From an uncultured Ruminococcus sp. (GTDB lineage Bacteria > Bacillota > Clostridia > Oscillospirales > Acutalibacteraceae), in the NCBI GenBank assembly GCA_902778175.1, contig CACYWT010000008.1, positions 1 to 64,000 of the forward strand: 64,000 nt of DNA, given 5' to 3'. The position numbers and the translations under genes are program-made. The notes under the pieces were generated by a model. That model was not told where the DNA came from and made no database searches. It saw only the letters and a list, made by a program, of their open reading frames with translations. Positions 24,688-34,548 of this stretch are shown in pieces (position 1 is the stretch's first letter; every line of letters begins with the position of its first letter).

Positions 24688-27336
24688 TTATTCAAGACCC
24701 TCGGGAATATTATCACCGTAATAACCAAGCAGGAACATATGCTTGATCTCGCTGAACAGCGGATAACGCGGATTTGCGCCTGTGCACTGATCATCAAATG
24801 CATTTTCAACCATTTCATCAAGACTTGCAAGGAAGTCCTCTTCCTTTACGCCGTAATCGGCTATGGTCTTTTTGACGCCGCAAGTTTCCTTGAGAGCCTC
24901 GATCTTTTCGATAAAGAGTTCAAGAGTTTCGTTGTCGTCCTTTCCCTGAACGCCGCAGAAACGAGCACATTCGCAGTATCTTTCAAGAGTATGCGGATAA
25001 GCATACTGTGAGAAGGTACCCATCTTAGGCGGTACAGGAACAGCGTTGAAACGCATTACATGGCAGATGAGCAGCGCATTTGCAATACCGTGAGGAATAT
25101 GATGATATGCGCCGAGCTTGTGTGCCATAGAGTGGCAGACGCCAAGGAACGCATTTGCAAATGCCATACCAGCCATTGTGGAAGCGTTTGCCATCTTCTC
25201 TCTTGCGATCGGATCGTTTGCTCCGTTTTCGTATGCAGACGGCAGATATTCAAAAATGATCTTCATTGCCTGAAGTGCAAGACCGTCCGTATAGGGAGTT
25301 GCCATGATTGAAGCATAAGCCTCAAGCGCATGAGTAAGTGCGTCGATACCTGATGCACTTGTAAGTCCCTTAGGCTGATTCATCATATTGTCGGCATCAA
25401 TGATAGCCATATCCGGGAGAAGCTCATAATCAGCAAGCGGATATTTGATGTGTGTCTTTTCATCGGTAATAACAGCAAATGGAGTAACCTCGGAGCCTGT
25501 ACCTGATGACGTCGGGATAGCTATGAAATAAGCCTTCTCGCCCATCTTCGGGAATGTGTAAATACGCTTGCGGATATCCATGAAACGCATAGCCATATCC
25601 ATGAAATCAGCCTCGGGATGCTCATAAAGAACCCACATGATCTTGCCTGCATCCATTGCAGAACCGCCGCCGAGCGCAATGATAACATCAGGCTCGAACA
25701 GACGCATAGCCTCGGCACCTTCAAGAGCAGATGCAAGTGTCGGATCAGGCTGAACGTCAAAGAATGCGGTGTGCTGGATTCCAAGCTCATCAAGCTTGTC
25801 TTCGATCGGCTTAACGTAGCCGTTTTTGTAAAGGAAGGAATCTGTTACGATAAATGCCTTCTTTTTACCCATTACAGAACCAAGCTCGTCAAGAGCAACC
25901 GGCATACAGCCCTTCTTGAAATATACCTTTTCGGGAGCGCGGAACCAGAGCATATTCTCTCTGCGCTCTGCAACTCTCTTGATATTGAGGAGATGCTTTA
26001 CACCGACGTTTTCTGAAACTGAGTTTCCGCCCCATGAGCCGCAGCCAAGCGTGAGCGACGGTGTAAGTGCAAAGTTATAAAGATCACCGATACCGCCGTG
26101 TGATGACGGAGTGTTGATGAGAATACGGCAGGTCTTCATTGCATTATAGTGTTTCTCGATCTTTTCTGCCTGTGCAGGGTGGATATAGAGTGAAGATGTA
26201 TGACCGTAACCGCCGTCTGCGACAAGCTGTGCTGCCTTTGCAAGAGCCTCGTCAAATGTATCCGCCTTATACATTGCAAGAACCGGAGAAAGCTTCTCAT
26301 GTGCAAACTCTTCGCTTATATCAACAGATTCGACCTCACCGATAAGTATCTTTGTTGACTCGGGAACCTCAACACCTGCAAGCGCTGCAATTGTATGAGC
26401 CTTCTGACCAACGATCTTTGCATTAAGAGAACCGTTTATAATAATTGTCTTTCTTACCTTATCAAGCTCCTCTCCCTTGAGGAAGTAGCAGCCTCTGTAT
26501 TCAAATTCCTTCTTGACCTCATCATAGATGTCGCTGAGTACAGTCACACTCTGTTCGGAAGCACAGATCATACCGTTATCGAAAGTCTTTGAATGGATAA
26601 TCGAGTTTACAGCAACCTTTATATCAGCAGTGCTGTCGATTATAACGGGAGTATTGCCTGCGCCTACGCCGAGCGCCGGCTTTCCCGAAGAATATGCAGC
26701 CTTTACCATTCCGGGACCGCCTGTTGCAAGAATTGTATCGGAATTTCTCATAAGCTCGTTTGTAAGCTCAAGTGAAGGAACATCGATCCAACCGATAATA
26801 TCTTCGGGCGCACCTGCAGCAACTGCAGCGTCAAGTACGATCTTAGCAGCGGCAATTGTTGATTTCTTTGCACGGGGATGAGGGCTGATGATGATACCGT
26901 TTCTTGTCTTGAGGCATATGAGAGCCTTGAATATAGCGGTAGATGTCGGATTTGTTGTAGGAATAACCGCGCCTATAATACCTATAGGCTCAGCGATCTT
27001 CTTCAGACCGAACGCGCTGTCGTATTCAATAACGCCGCAGGTCTTTGTATCCTTATATTTATTGTAGATATATTCTGAGGCATAATGATTCTTGATAACC
27101 TTATCCTCAACAACGCCCATTCCTGTTTCCTCTACTGCCATTTTCGCAAGCGGAATACGAGCCTTGTTTGCAGCTATGGAAGCTGCCTTAAAGATCTTAT
27201 CTACCTGCTCCTGTGTAAAAGAGGCAAACACCTTCTGAGCCTGTCTTACCTGTTCAAGTTTTGCATTAAAGCTGTCAAGATCCTGTACAAGTGTAGTTTC
27301 TGCTGCCTTCGCTTCAACTTCATTTGTGTTAGCCAT
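24688..27336 (-). CDS. adhE: Bifunctional acetaldehyde-CoA/alcohol dehydrogenase
   Basis: 882 residues: aldehyde dehydrogenase domain (1-450) with catalytic C258 in GMICASEQS, then iron-dependent alcohol dehydrogenase domain (462-882) with GGGSAMDAGK (556-565) and metal ligands D665, H669, H735 and H749. It reduces acetyl-CoA through acetaldehyde to ethanol, reoxidising two NADH, and the family assembles into spirosome filaments. The ATG at 27336 follows GGAGG by nine bases. A consensus promoter (27470-27498) gives a leader of about 127 bases with no known riboswitch recognised. A degenerate copy of its second half follows 81 bases downstream. Confidence 0.97.
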   Translation of the reverse strand: MANTNEVEAKAAETTLVQDLDSFNAKLEQVRQAQKVFASFTQEQVDKIFKAASIAANKARIPLAKMAVEETGMGVVEDKVIKNHYASEYIYNKYKDTKTCGVIEYDSAFGLKKIAEPIGIIGAVIPTTNPTSTAIFKALICLKTRNGIIISPHPRAKKSTIAAAKIVLDAAVAAGAPEDIIGWIDVPSLELTNELMRNSDTILATGGPGMVKAAYSSGKPALGVGAGNTPVIIDSTADIKVAVNSIIHSKTFDNGMICASEQSVTVLSDIYDEVKKEFEYRGCYFLKGEELDKVRKTIIINGSLNAKIVGQKAHTIAALAGVEVPESTKILIGEVESVDISEEFAHEKLSPVLAMYKADTFDEALAKAAQLVADGGYGHTSSLYIHPAQAEKIEKHYNAMKTCRILINTPSSHGGIGDLYNFALTPSLTLGCGSWGGNSVSENVGVKHLLNIKRVAERRENMLWFRAPEKVYFKKGCMPVALDELGSVMGKKKAFIVTDSFLYKNGYVKPIEDKLDELGIQHTAFFDVQPDPTLASALEGAEAMRLFEPDVIIALGGGSAMDAGKIMWVLYEHPEADFMDMAMRFMDIRKRIYTFPKMGEKAYFIAIPTSSGTGSEVTPFAVITDEKTHIKYPLADYELLPDMAIIDADNMMNQPKGLTSASGIDALTHALEAYASIMATPYTDGLALQAMKIIFEYLPSAYENGANDPIAREKMANASTMAGMAFANAFLGVCHSMAHKLGAYHHIPHGIANALLICHVMRFNAVPVPPKMGTFSQYAYPHTLERYCECARFCGVQGKDDNETLELFIEKIEALKETCGVKKTIADYGVKEEDFLASLDEMVENAFDDQCTGANPRYPLFSEIKHMFLLGYYGDNIPEGLE

Positions 27337-27469
27337 AGTATTATCCTCCAATTAGTTATTATCAAAGCTGCTCCGGGTTTTCAGAGTGATAATTTTATCC
27401 CTGTTCCGTATCCGACGCCATATTCATGCATCAGACAGCAAGACGCAGCCTTCTACTTTGCCATACATT

Positions 27470-27498
27470 ATTATATATAATTGTAAAAAAGTTGTCAA
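27470..27498 (-). promoter_or_regulatory. Consensus promoter of adhE
   Basis: Minus-strand TTGACA (27493-27498), 17 bases, TATAAT (27470-27475), both perfect. A lone TTGTTAA half-site resembling Rex sites lies upstream at about 27523 but lacks its second half. Confidence 0.85.
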
Positions 27499-27592
27499 TA
27501 TCATTTTCCCCTTTTTTACTGCTTGTTAATCATATTCGGAAAAATAACCTGTTTAATGAATAAATATCATTTTTTCTTGTCATTTTCACAGT

Positions 27593-28510
27593 TCATTCAA
27601 CATCACTATGATTCTCTATAAGCCTGCGTATGGTACTGCGCCTGAGCATCCTTCCGCGAAACGAAACATATTCATCATCAGGACCTTTTGTAAGTACTCT
27701 CAGCTCTTTGATTTCTGCCGGGGTTATCTCTGAAAAATTATTGCTTTTCTTTACGGCGGCGTTTTCTGTTTCTTCCTGATACGGAAGTACTATCTGTTTT
27801 TCTATCGCCTGATAGGTATTGAAAACGATAATATATGTACAAAGAACAGGCAGAAGAAACAAGGTCGATATTACGCCGACTATCAGGATAACTATTGCAT
27901 TTCCGGCTACAACATTCATCGTATAAAGTATAATTGCGATAAGCGATATCGAAAGTATTGTCTTGAAATGACCGAATAAACCTGTTACGACCAGAACAAC
28001 TGAGTTTTTTATTATTTCTGAAAATTTCAGCTTTACTGATACAGACATTGTAAGGATATTATTCTGAAAGCAGATAAAAAACAGTAATCCGATAAGGCTC
28101 AGGATAAAAGAGATAAACATTGCAGCTCCTTCAATGCCCGTCCGATAATAAGAAAATGTTATGAACATTCCTATCCCTACAAAGTAAAATATCAGAGAAT
28201 CAAGGAAAAAATAAAGTGCATTTTCCTTGATACCCTTGATATAATCCTTGAACAAAGAAAGCTTTTGTCCCCTTACAACTTTAAGGCAGACATAAAACAA
28301 GCCTCCGACAAAGGGTGATATAAGCGGGATAAACAGAAAAAGCGAAAATATATTCAGCAGCCCGAAAAGGCTAAGGATATATATTATTCCCCCGAAAAAT
28401 GCCATCGGAACACATATCATCAGATTAGCAAGGGTGAGCTTGCCGACATTTTCAAAATAGCCGACAAAAAAATCTGTCAGCGAATATTTTTTACCTTTGT
28501 TTTTTGTCAT
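27593..28510 (-). CDS. Six-helix membrane protein of unknown function
   Basis: 305 residues with about six hydrophobic segments (for example MICVPMAFFGGIIYILSLFG and AIVILIVGVISTLFLLPVL) and a cytoplasmic C-terminal tail of some 65 residues ending in a basic helix (RGRMLRRSTIRRLIENH). The layout is that of YesL/DUF624-like or related membrane proteins but I cannot fix a family. The ATG at 28510 follows GGGAAG at a longish distance. It lies 28 bases after the spoIIM-like gene and is probably co-transcribed with it, which may hint at a sporulation link. Confidence 0.7.
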   Translation of the reverse strand: MTKNKGKKYSLTDFFVGYFENVGKLTLANLMICVPMAFFGGIIYILSLFGLLNIFSLFLFIPLISPFVGGLFYVCLKVVRGQKLSLFKDYIKGIKENALYFFLDSLIFYFVGIGMFITFSYYRTGIEGAAMFISFILSLIGLLFFICFQNNILTMSVSVKLKFSEIIKNSVVLVVTGLFGHFKTILSISLIAIILYTMNVVAGNAIVILIVGVISTLFLLPVLCTYIIVFNTYQAIEKQIVLPYQEETENAAVKKSNNFSEITPAEIKELRVLTKGPDDEYVSFRGRMLRRSTIRRLIENHSDVE

Positions 28511-28538
28511 TATTATTTTACACTTCCCAATTATTCGG

Positions 28539-29180
28539 TTAAAAATCAAAAAGCCGCGAAAAAAGAACCGAAAACAATACATCAGCTGCAGATGATATCA
28601 GCGACAGGAACAAAAGCCAGAGCATAGCAAGCAAAAAATGCTTTATCCTGATATGAGGATCATCAGATACCGGAGTTCGCCTATATGAAGAAAGCATTCT
28701 CATTGAATGATTCAATGATTCGCAGCAAGCCGCACAGATCACCGCGCAGCAGATAAAAGCACCGGGGAGAATTATAAGCAGATTATAAAGTATTCCCCGG
28801 AATGAATATGCACTGTAAAGATAGCCCACGGAAAGACCATATCCATAACCTTTTATGAACGGGATCATGGCATCTGCAATGAATCCCCACAATGCCAGTC
28901 CGCACAGAAAAATTATCAGAAGAAATATAAAGGAGCAGCCCATTGATGCAATAAAAACGTCAACCGCGCTCTGCTTGCATCTGAAATGAAAGTCTGTCAG
29001 AAAAATAACATTCAGTTTTTTCATAAGACCTTCATCAGCTGATGCTCCGCATATAGAACCGGTTATTATTCCGCCGAAAAGCGTTATCAGCATAACCAGA
29101 AACAATGTACTTTTAAAAGGAGCATACAGACGGCTCCGGTTACTTCCCTGTAATCCTGCTGACCATATTATTTTCTTCAT
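28539..29180 (-). CDS. spoIIM: SpoIIM-like membrane protein
   Basis: 213 residues with five or so hydrophobic segments and family features such as LFGGIITGS near residue 35 and a central GLALWG and PFIKGYGYGLSVGYL. In sporulation SpoIIM joins SpoIID and SpoIIP in the engulfment peptidoglycan machine; the DUF95 superfamily is broader, so the spore role is likely but not proven. ATG at 29180 (nine bases after GGAGAG) or the ATG six bases upstream may be the start. Both lie in one arm of an inverted repeat with the metH-spoIIM gap. Confidence 0.75.
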   Translation of the reverse strand: MKKIIWSAGLQGSNRSRLYAPFKSTLFLVMLITLFGGIITGSICGASADEGLMKKLNVIFLTDFHFRCKQSAVDVFIASMGCSFIFLLIIFLCGLALWGFIADAMIPFIKGYGYGLSVGYLYSAYSFRGILYNLLIILPGAFICCAVICAACCESLNHSMRMLSSYRRTPVSDDPHIRIKHFLLAMLWLLFLSLISSAADVLFSVLFSRLFDF

Positions 29181-29235
29181 AAGCATTGACTCTCCCTGAC
29201 GGTTTTATTTTTGCTGTCTTTTGTTAATGCTTATG
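29178..29235. repeat. Inverted repeat bracketing the metH-spoIIM gap
   Basis: CATAAGCATT at 29178-29187 and its exact complement AATGCTTATG at 29226-29235; with flanks the match is 15 of 17. In the minus-strand RNA the downstream arm contains the spoIIM start codons and the ribosome site lies in the loop. Confidence 0.75.
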
Positions 29236-29250
29236 AAAAGGAGAGATTTA

Positions 29251-31614
29251 TTATTCTTTTCCGTAGAATTTTTCGGCGTACCTGACGCTGTCCATTGCGT
29301 CAGCACCATAAAAATCAGCACCGATCATATCGGCGTATTCCTGATTGAGTACTGCTCCGCCGACCATGATCTTTATATTACTGTCAGTTTTATTCAGAAG
29401 CTGAATAGTTTCCGCCATAGAAGGTACAGTTGTCGTCATCAGCGCGCTCAGCCCGACAAGTCTGCATTTATGTTCTACTGCACAATCCCTTATAGTTTCG
29501 GGAGGAACATCTCTTCCGAGATCATATACCGTAAAGCCATAGCTTTCAAGAAGAACCTTTACGATATTTTTTCCGATATCATGAATATCTCCCTTTACTG
29601 TCGCAAGGACAACAGCCTTGCTGCTGTCATTCTGCTCCGCAGGGATCCTTTTTTTCACGGATTCAAATGCTGCGGACGCTGCATCAGCGCTCATCAGAAG
29701 CTGCGGCAGATATGCTTTTTTCTGTTCAAAAGCGCTGCCTATCTCATTAAGTGCAGGTATGATATGATCGTTGATTATTTCAAGCGGAGAAATGCTGTCC
29801 AGAAGCTTTTCCGTATGGATAACAGCATTATCCTTCAACCCTTTTACAATACAGGTATGAAGTGTTTCTTCGGTTTGAGCCGCAGATTTGGTTTCCGCGG
29901 CAGGCTCTGCCGACGCATAATTGATATAATCCATACAGCCGGTATCATAGCCGTTAAGAGCACGGAATGCATAATAGACATTCATCATTGCTTTTGAAAA
30001 CGGATTCATTATCGCGCAGTTCAGACCGCTTAACAAAGCATTTGAATAGAATGTTGATGTAATGATATCACGCTGAGGAAGTCCGAAGGATATATTAGAT
30101 ACACCAAGACTTGTTTTTACTCCGAGCGCACGGATAAGCTTTATAGCCTCAAGGGTGACGACTGCGCTTTCGGGATTTGATGAGATCGTAAGAGCCAGAG
30201 GATCAACGATTATTTCCTTTTTATCTATACCGTATTCAGCCGCACGACTGATGATCCTTTCGGCAATTGCCGCTCTTCCCTGAGCAGTTTCAGGTATACC
30301 GTCCTCTCCTATGGTCAGCGCGATCAGACCGCCTCCGTATTTCTGTACAAGCGGAAGCACATGATCCATGCTTTCCTGAGTGCCGTTTACGGAATTGACA
30401 AGCGGCTTGCCGTTATATATGCGCATTGCATTTTCAAGAGTATCAAAATTCGTTGTATCTATCTGCAAAGGAAGATCGGTTACTGCCTGCAGGGACTTTA
30501 TGCATTTAAGCATCATTTCTGTTTCATTGATCTCCGGCAGACCAACATTTACATCAAGTATATGAACACCTGCATCTGACTGACGTATTCCTTCACCGAG
30601 TATATAATTCAGGTCACCGCTGCGCAAAGCTTCCTTAAGCTTTTTCTTACCTGTAGGATTGATACGTTCTCCGATAAGCACCGGATCGTCATCTATGAAT
30701 ACAGCATGGGTATAAGATGATACACAGGTAAAGTTTTTCTTTTCGGGGATGGTATATTCCAGAACAGAAGTTTTTTCCACGGTTTTACGGATAAATTCGG
30801 GAGTTGTTCCGCAGCAGCCGCCGAGTATGGTCGCTCCTCCCTCGGCAAGACTTACCATATAATCGGAAAACTCATCTGCACCAATCGTAAATACCGTTTT
30901 ACCGTCTACGACCTCCGGCAAGCCTGCATTGGGATTTACAATAACAGGAACAGATGAATATTTTTTAAATTCTCCGATTATTTTCAGCATCATATCGGGA
31001 CCGAGCGAGCAGTTCATTCCGAGAGCATCAACCCTCAGCCCCTCAAGCATTGCGATCATAGCGGCAGGATCAGCCCCTGTCATTAGTTTTCCGCTTCCGT
31101 CATATACATTAGTTACAAAAACCGGAAGGTCGCTGTTTTCCTTAGCCGCAAGCACCGCGGCTTTAGTTTCGTAGCTGTCATTCATGGTTTCTATCAGTAT
31201 CAGATCAGCACCGCAGCCTGCCGCCGCCTTTACATTATCAGCATAAAGTGATACTGCGTCCTCGAAGGAAAGCTGTCCGAGAGGCTCAAGAAGCTGACCC
31301 GTAGGTCCCATATCAAATGCAACATATGCATCTTCTCTGCCGTCAGCAGCTGTACGGGCGCATTTTATTCCGGCCTGTATAAGCTCCCTATAATTTTCAA
31401 ATTTTGCCCTGTTGATACCGAAGGTATTTGTCTTGACTATATTTGCCCCTGCATCAAAATACATTTTGTGGAGCGATATTATTTTTTCGGGATCAGTCAG
31501 ATTCCACAGCTCCGGAGACTGTCCTGCCGGAAGTCCCATCGACTGCAGTACCGTTCCTGTGCCTCCGTCAAAGAAAACACGTTTTTCTTTTATAAGTTCA
31601 GTTATTTTTTTCAT
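29251..31614 (-). CDS. metH: Cobalamin-dependent methionine synthase, core subunit without activation domain
   Basis: 787 residues. Homocysteine domain at 1-290, with zinc Cys residues in GMNCSLGPD and GGCCGTTPEF; pterin (methyltetrahydrofolate) domain about 315-560; helical B12 cap about 600-690; B12-binding domain with the DIHDIGKN base-off motif. The enzyme moves a methyl group from folate through cobalamin to homocysteine. Full-length MetH ends with an S-adenosylmethionine activation domain; here that part is encoded by the preceding gene, whose 3' end overlaps this one by 17 bases. No cobalamin or SAM riboswitch is visible upstream. Confidence 0.93.
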   Translation of the reverse strand: MKKITELIKEKRVFFDGGTGTVLQSMGLPAGQSPELWNLTDPEKIISLHKMYFDAGANIVKTNTFGINRAKFENYRELIQAGIKCARTAADGREDAYVAFDMGPTGQLLEPLGQLSFEDAVSLYADNVKAAAGCGADLILIETMNDSYETKAAVLAAKENSDLPVFVTNVYDGSGKLMTGADPAAMIAMLEGLRVDALGMNCSLGPDMMLKIIGEFKKYSSVPVIVNPNAGLPEVVDGKTVFTIGADEFSDYMVSLAEGGATILGGCCGTTPEFIRKTVEKTSVLEYTIPEKKNFTCVSSYTHAVFIDDDPVLIGERINPTGKKKLKEALRSGDLNYILGEGIRQSDAGVHILDVNVGLPEINETEMMLKCIKSLQAVTDLPLQIDTTNFDTLENAMRIYNGKPLVNSVNGTQESMDHVLPLVQKYGGGLIALTIGEDGIPETAQGRAAIAERIISRAAEYGIDKKEIIVDPLALTISSNPESAVVTLEAIKLIRALGVKTSLGVSNISFGLPQRDIITSTFYSNALLSGLNCAIMNPFSKAMMNVYYAFRALNGYDTGCMDYINYASAEPAAETKSAAQTEETLHTCIVKGLKDNAVIHTEKLLDSISPLEIINDHIIPALNEIGSAFEQKKAYLPQLLMSADAASAAFESVKKRIPAEQNDSSKAVVLATVKGDIHDIGKNIVKVLLESYGFTVYDLGRDVPPETIRDCAVEHKCRLVGLSALMTTTVPSMAETIQLLNKTDSNIKIMVGGAVLNQEYADMIGADFYGADAMDSVRYAEKFYGKE

Positions 31615-32203
31615 TTCTTATCCCCATTATTGCAGTAATTGATTTTACCGGCGTCATCAGATATGCGCTGTCGAGCGTTATTCCGAGAAGTCCCTGAGCA
31701 TCAAGACGTCTTAGCAGCGGAACCTGAAAATGAAGTGAAAAATCCGCATATCCCGGACTGAATCTGGCAGGACATGACAGCCCCTCCTTCATCTTTCCGG
31801 CAGCATATCCGCAGAATGAATCCGCAGCTGCGGAAGCGATCGCATCAGTCACAAAATGTTCTGCCGACGACAAAATACTGAGCTTTGCAAGCAGCCTGTC
31901 TACAGCTATTCCTGTCGTTACGGCAAAAACAAACGCTTCTCTGCATCCGTAAAGGTTTTTATACAGCGCACTGCTGTCAACATTCATGAAACCGAAATCA
32001 CAGATATTATCTTTTGACAGATCAATATCCGTGCGGATATATGAGCATTTATAATCTATTACTTCAAGCAGCCGGCTGCGGCATTTTCTGATAAGCTCAT
32101 CGTCATACTCACGTCCGACACCGAGTCTCTGCGAAAGCTCTCCGCGGTTTATTTCAACCTCATCTGCTTTTGCACTAATCATAAATATATCGGAGCTTTT
32201 CAT
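31598..32203 (-). CDS. Methionine synthase reactivation domain as a separate protein
   Basis: 201 residues resembling the C-terminal activation domain of MetH: the SAM-contact motif ARFSPGYADFSLHFQ near residue 150 corresponds to the RxxPGY signature, and LLGITLDSAYLMTPVKS follows as in the family. It should help re-methylate the oxidised cobalamin of the partner MetH using SAM and reduced flavodoxin or ferredoxin. AGGAGG lies nine bases before the ATG. It precedes metH with a 17-base overlap, so the two are made together. Confidence 0.88.
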   Translation of the reverse strand: MKSSDIFMISAKADEVEINRGELSQRLGVGREYDDELIRKCRSRLLEVIDYKCSYIRTDIDLSKDNICDFGFMNVDSSALYKNLYGCREAFVFAVTTGIAVDRLLAKLSILSSAEHFVTDAIASAAADSFCGYAAGKMKEGLSCPARFSPGYADFSLHFQVPLLRRLDAQGLLGITLDSAYLMTPVKSITAIMGIRNEKNN

Positions 32204-32227
32204 ATGCTTTATCCTCCTGTGGTGCGG

Positions 32228-34342
32228 TCATTCCTCTGATGCAAGAATAAAATCTATCTTGCCCAGAGCAACCTCCGCCGAAGACGCTTCCGCATAAACC
32301 TCGTCGCCTATCGTAAAACTTTTTCCGGTAAGTCTGTCGGTTGTAGTAGTCATACCGTCAAATATGAAATCACTCCCGGGAATATTCATAAGATCAATAA
32401 AGCCTTCAATACCCTCCGGTATCATCACAAAAATGCCTTTATTTGTAACACCTGATACAACAGCATGATAACGCTCTCCAAGATGAGCTCTCATATATTC
32501 GGCAGCATAACATTTTTCGGCATCACGCTCAGCCTTTACTGCGCGAAGCTCAAACTCCGAAGAAAGCTTTGCTGATTCAACAGCAAAATCACTGTATTTC
32601 CTTTTGATAGTATCGAGCGGAACACCTGATACAAGATCAGTCAGAATACGGTGTATCGAAGTATCGGGATATCGTCTTATCGGAGAGGTGAAATGACAAT
32701 AATCGTCGAGTGAAAGACCGAAATGTCCTAATGGTCGGCTGTCATAGCGCGCCTTCGCCATTGAACGAAGGACCTGTGTTGAAATCAGCTTTGAATATCT
32801 GGTTTCCTTTGCTTTTTCTATAAGTGCCGCAAGATCAGTCTGACGGACGCCCTCTTTTATCCTTCTGGTCTGGAATCCGCAGGCAGCAGCAAGCTCGGAA
32901 AGCGAGGCAAGCTTTTCTTCATCTGGAGCTTCATGCACACGGTAAACAAATGGCATTCCGACACTTTTTGCATATAATGCAGCAGCACTGTTTGCTAGTA
33001 TCATAAACTGCTCGATCAATTCTTCCGCTTCTCCACGTTCACGCTCTGCAACACCTGTGCAGACACCGTTTTCATCCAGTACAAAACGCAGCTCGGTAGT
33101 GTCTATTTCCATTCCGCCGCGTTTCTTTGCTTTTTCCTTGAGAAGATCCGCGAGTATCCTGCCTTCGCTCAGAGTTTCGGAAACAGGCGCATATTTTTCC
33201 TTCAAGGCGTCATCAGCAGTATCGTCAAACAAGGCGTTCACCTCACTGTATACTCCTCTGACTTTTGATACGATCACACTTTTTTCAAAGCGGTAATCAA
33301 TAAGATCGGCTTTATCATTCAATCTGAGAATTGCTGAAAACGTAAGCTTTTTTGTTCCTGCATTAAGTGAGCAGCAGCCGTTTGATATTTCAACCGGCAG
33401 CATCGGGATAACTCTGTCGGCAAAATATACAGATGTGCCTCGCTGACGTGCTTCTTCGTCAAGACGGCTCCCGCTTGTGACATAATGCGAAACATCTGCG
33501 ATATGGACGCCAAGCTCCCAGCCGTTTTCAAGTTTCTTTACACTTATAGCATCATCAAGATCCTTTGCATCAGCGCCGTCTATTGTAAGTATAGGCTCGT
33601 CCGTCAGGTCAAGACGGCGCGAAACCTCTTCCTCCGTTATCGGCTCGGCAGCCTTCTTTGCAGCCTCATGCTTTACCGGTACGGGGAATTTAACAGGTAT
33701 ACCGTAGCTGTCGATTATGGCATCTGCGCATATCTTTGCGGAATTGCCTCTGCCGTATACCTTTATTACCCTTGCATATACCCGTTTTTCTTTCTGATCA
33801 TAATATATTGTTGCCTTTACTTTATCGCCGGCTTTGCTTTTAAGCTCTCCCCCTTGTACGATTCTGAGATGATTGGCAAAAAATGAATCCGGGATAATAT
33901 AAGAGCGTCCGAATTTGCTTTCCGGTTTTTCAATTGTTCCGGTTATGATCCTTGTCCCTTTTTCAAGTATCTTATCGACCTGCGCGGACAGACCCTTTTC
34001 TCCTGCTTCGATATTTTTGAGCATAACAAGATCACCGGGCATAGCTCCCTTTGATGATGCCGCTCTGACAAAAAGATCCTCCGTTGACCCGTCTATAGGT
34101 TCCGCAAAGGAATATCCTCTTGCCTGACGGACGATCCTTGCGGCAAGATAACCCATTGTTGAGGGAAGACCGACCTTCTTGCGGTTAATAATTATTTTTC
34201 CCTTTTGTTCAAGATAAGATAATGCATTATTGAATTCCTCTGTTTCCGGAGCGCCGCATAGAATATGCAGCTGCCTTCTCTCGACAGGCTCATCAAGACC
34301 CGAAAGTACAGACAGTACCGATTCATTTACTTCCTTGTTCAT
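32228..34342 (-). CDS. rnr: Ribonuclease R
   Basis: 704 residues. Two N-terminal cold-shock-type OB folds (about 60-230), the RNB catalytic domain (about 235-570) with the acidic site TIDGADAKDLDDAISV, and a C-terminal S1 domain (about 620-704). It is a processive 3'-5' exoribonuclease able to digest structured RNA and takes part in tmRNA quality control. The basic tail found in many RNase R proteins is absent: it ends shortly after the S1 fold. AGGAGG precedes the ATG. It is transcribed ahead of the metH pair with a 24-base gap. Confidence 0.95.
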   Translation of the reverse strand: MNKEVNESVLSVLSGLDEPVERRQLHILCGAPETEEFNNALSYLEQKGKIIINRKKVGLPSTMGYLAARIVRQARGYSFAEPIDGSTEDLFVRAASSKGAMPGDLVMLKNIEAGEKGLSAQVDKILEKGTRIITGTIEKPESKFGRSYIIPDSFFANHLRIVQGGELKSKAGDKVKATIYYDQKEKRVYARVIKVYGRGNSAKICADAIIDSYGIPVKFPVPVKHEAAKKAAEPITEEEVSRRLDLTDEPILTIDGADAKDLDDAISVKKLENGWELGVHIADVSHYVTSGSRLDEEARQRGTSVYFADRVIPMLPVEISNGCCSLNAGTKKLTFSAILRLNDKADLIDYRFEKSVIVSKVRGVYSEVNALFDDTADDALKEKYAPVSETLSEGRILADLLKEKAKKRGGMEIDTTELRFVLDENGVCTGVAERERGEAEELIEQFMILANSAAALYAKSVGMPFVYRVHEAPDEEKLASLSELAAACGFQTRRIKEGVRQTDLAALIEKAKETRYSKLISTQVLRSMAKARYDSRPLGHFGLSLDDYCHFTSPIRRYPDTSIHRILTDLVSGVPLDTIKRKYSDFAVESAKLSSEFELRAVKAERDAEKCYAAEYMRAHLGERYHAVVSGVTNKGIFVMIPEGIEGFIDLMNIPGSDFIFDGMTTTTDRLTGKSFTIGDEVYAEASSAEVALGKIDFILASEE

Positions 34343-34548
34343 ATTTCCTCCTGTAAATCTTTTACGTCAGTCAATACTGTTTCACAGTATCACTTACTTT
34401 TCTGATCACTGCATATTACATCTGGATTCTTTTTATCACGCAATGACAATATTATCCGATAACAGTATAAACCTGCATCTGCCATTATACTTTTGTTTAT
34501 TAATACCGTTATTTTAATATTAACAGATAGCAGTGCGATATTCAAGCT

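Noticed and set aside
27523-27529. Rex operator upstream of adhE
   Set aside because: Only the half-site TTGTTAA is present; the second half (TTAACAA) is missing at the needed distance, and this sits upstream of the -35.
29221-29997. 258-codon plus-strand frame antisense to metH
   Set aside because: Lies opposite conserved B12-binding sequence and shows no recognisable domain.
34374-34390. Attenuator in the rnr leader (ATACTG/CAGTAT)
   Set aside because: Only six base pairs and no T tract; chance in AT-rich DNA is as likely.
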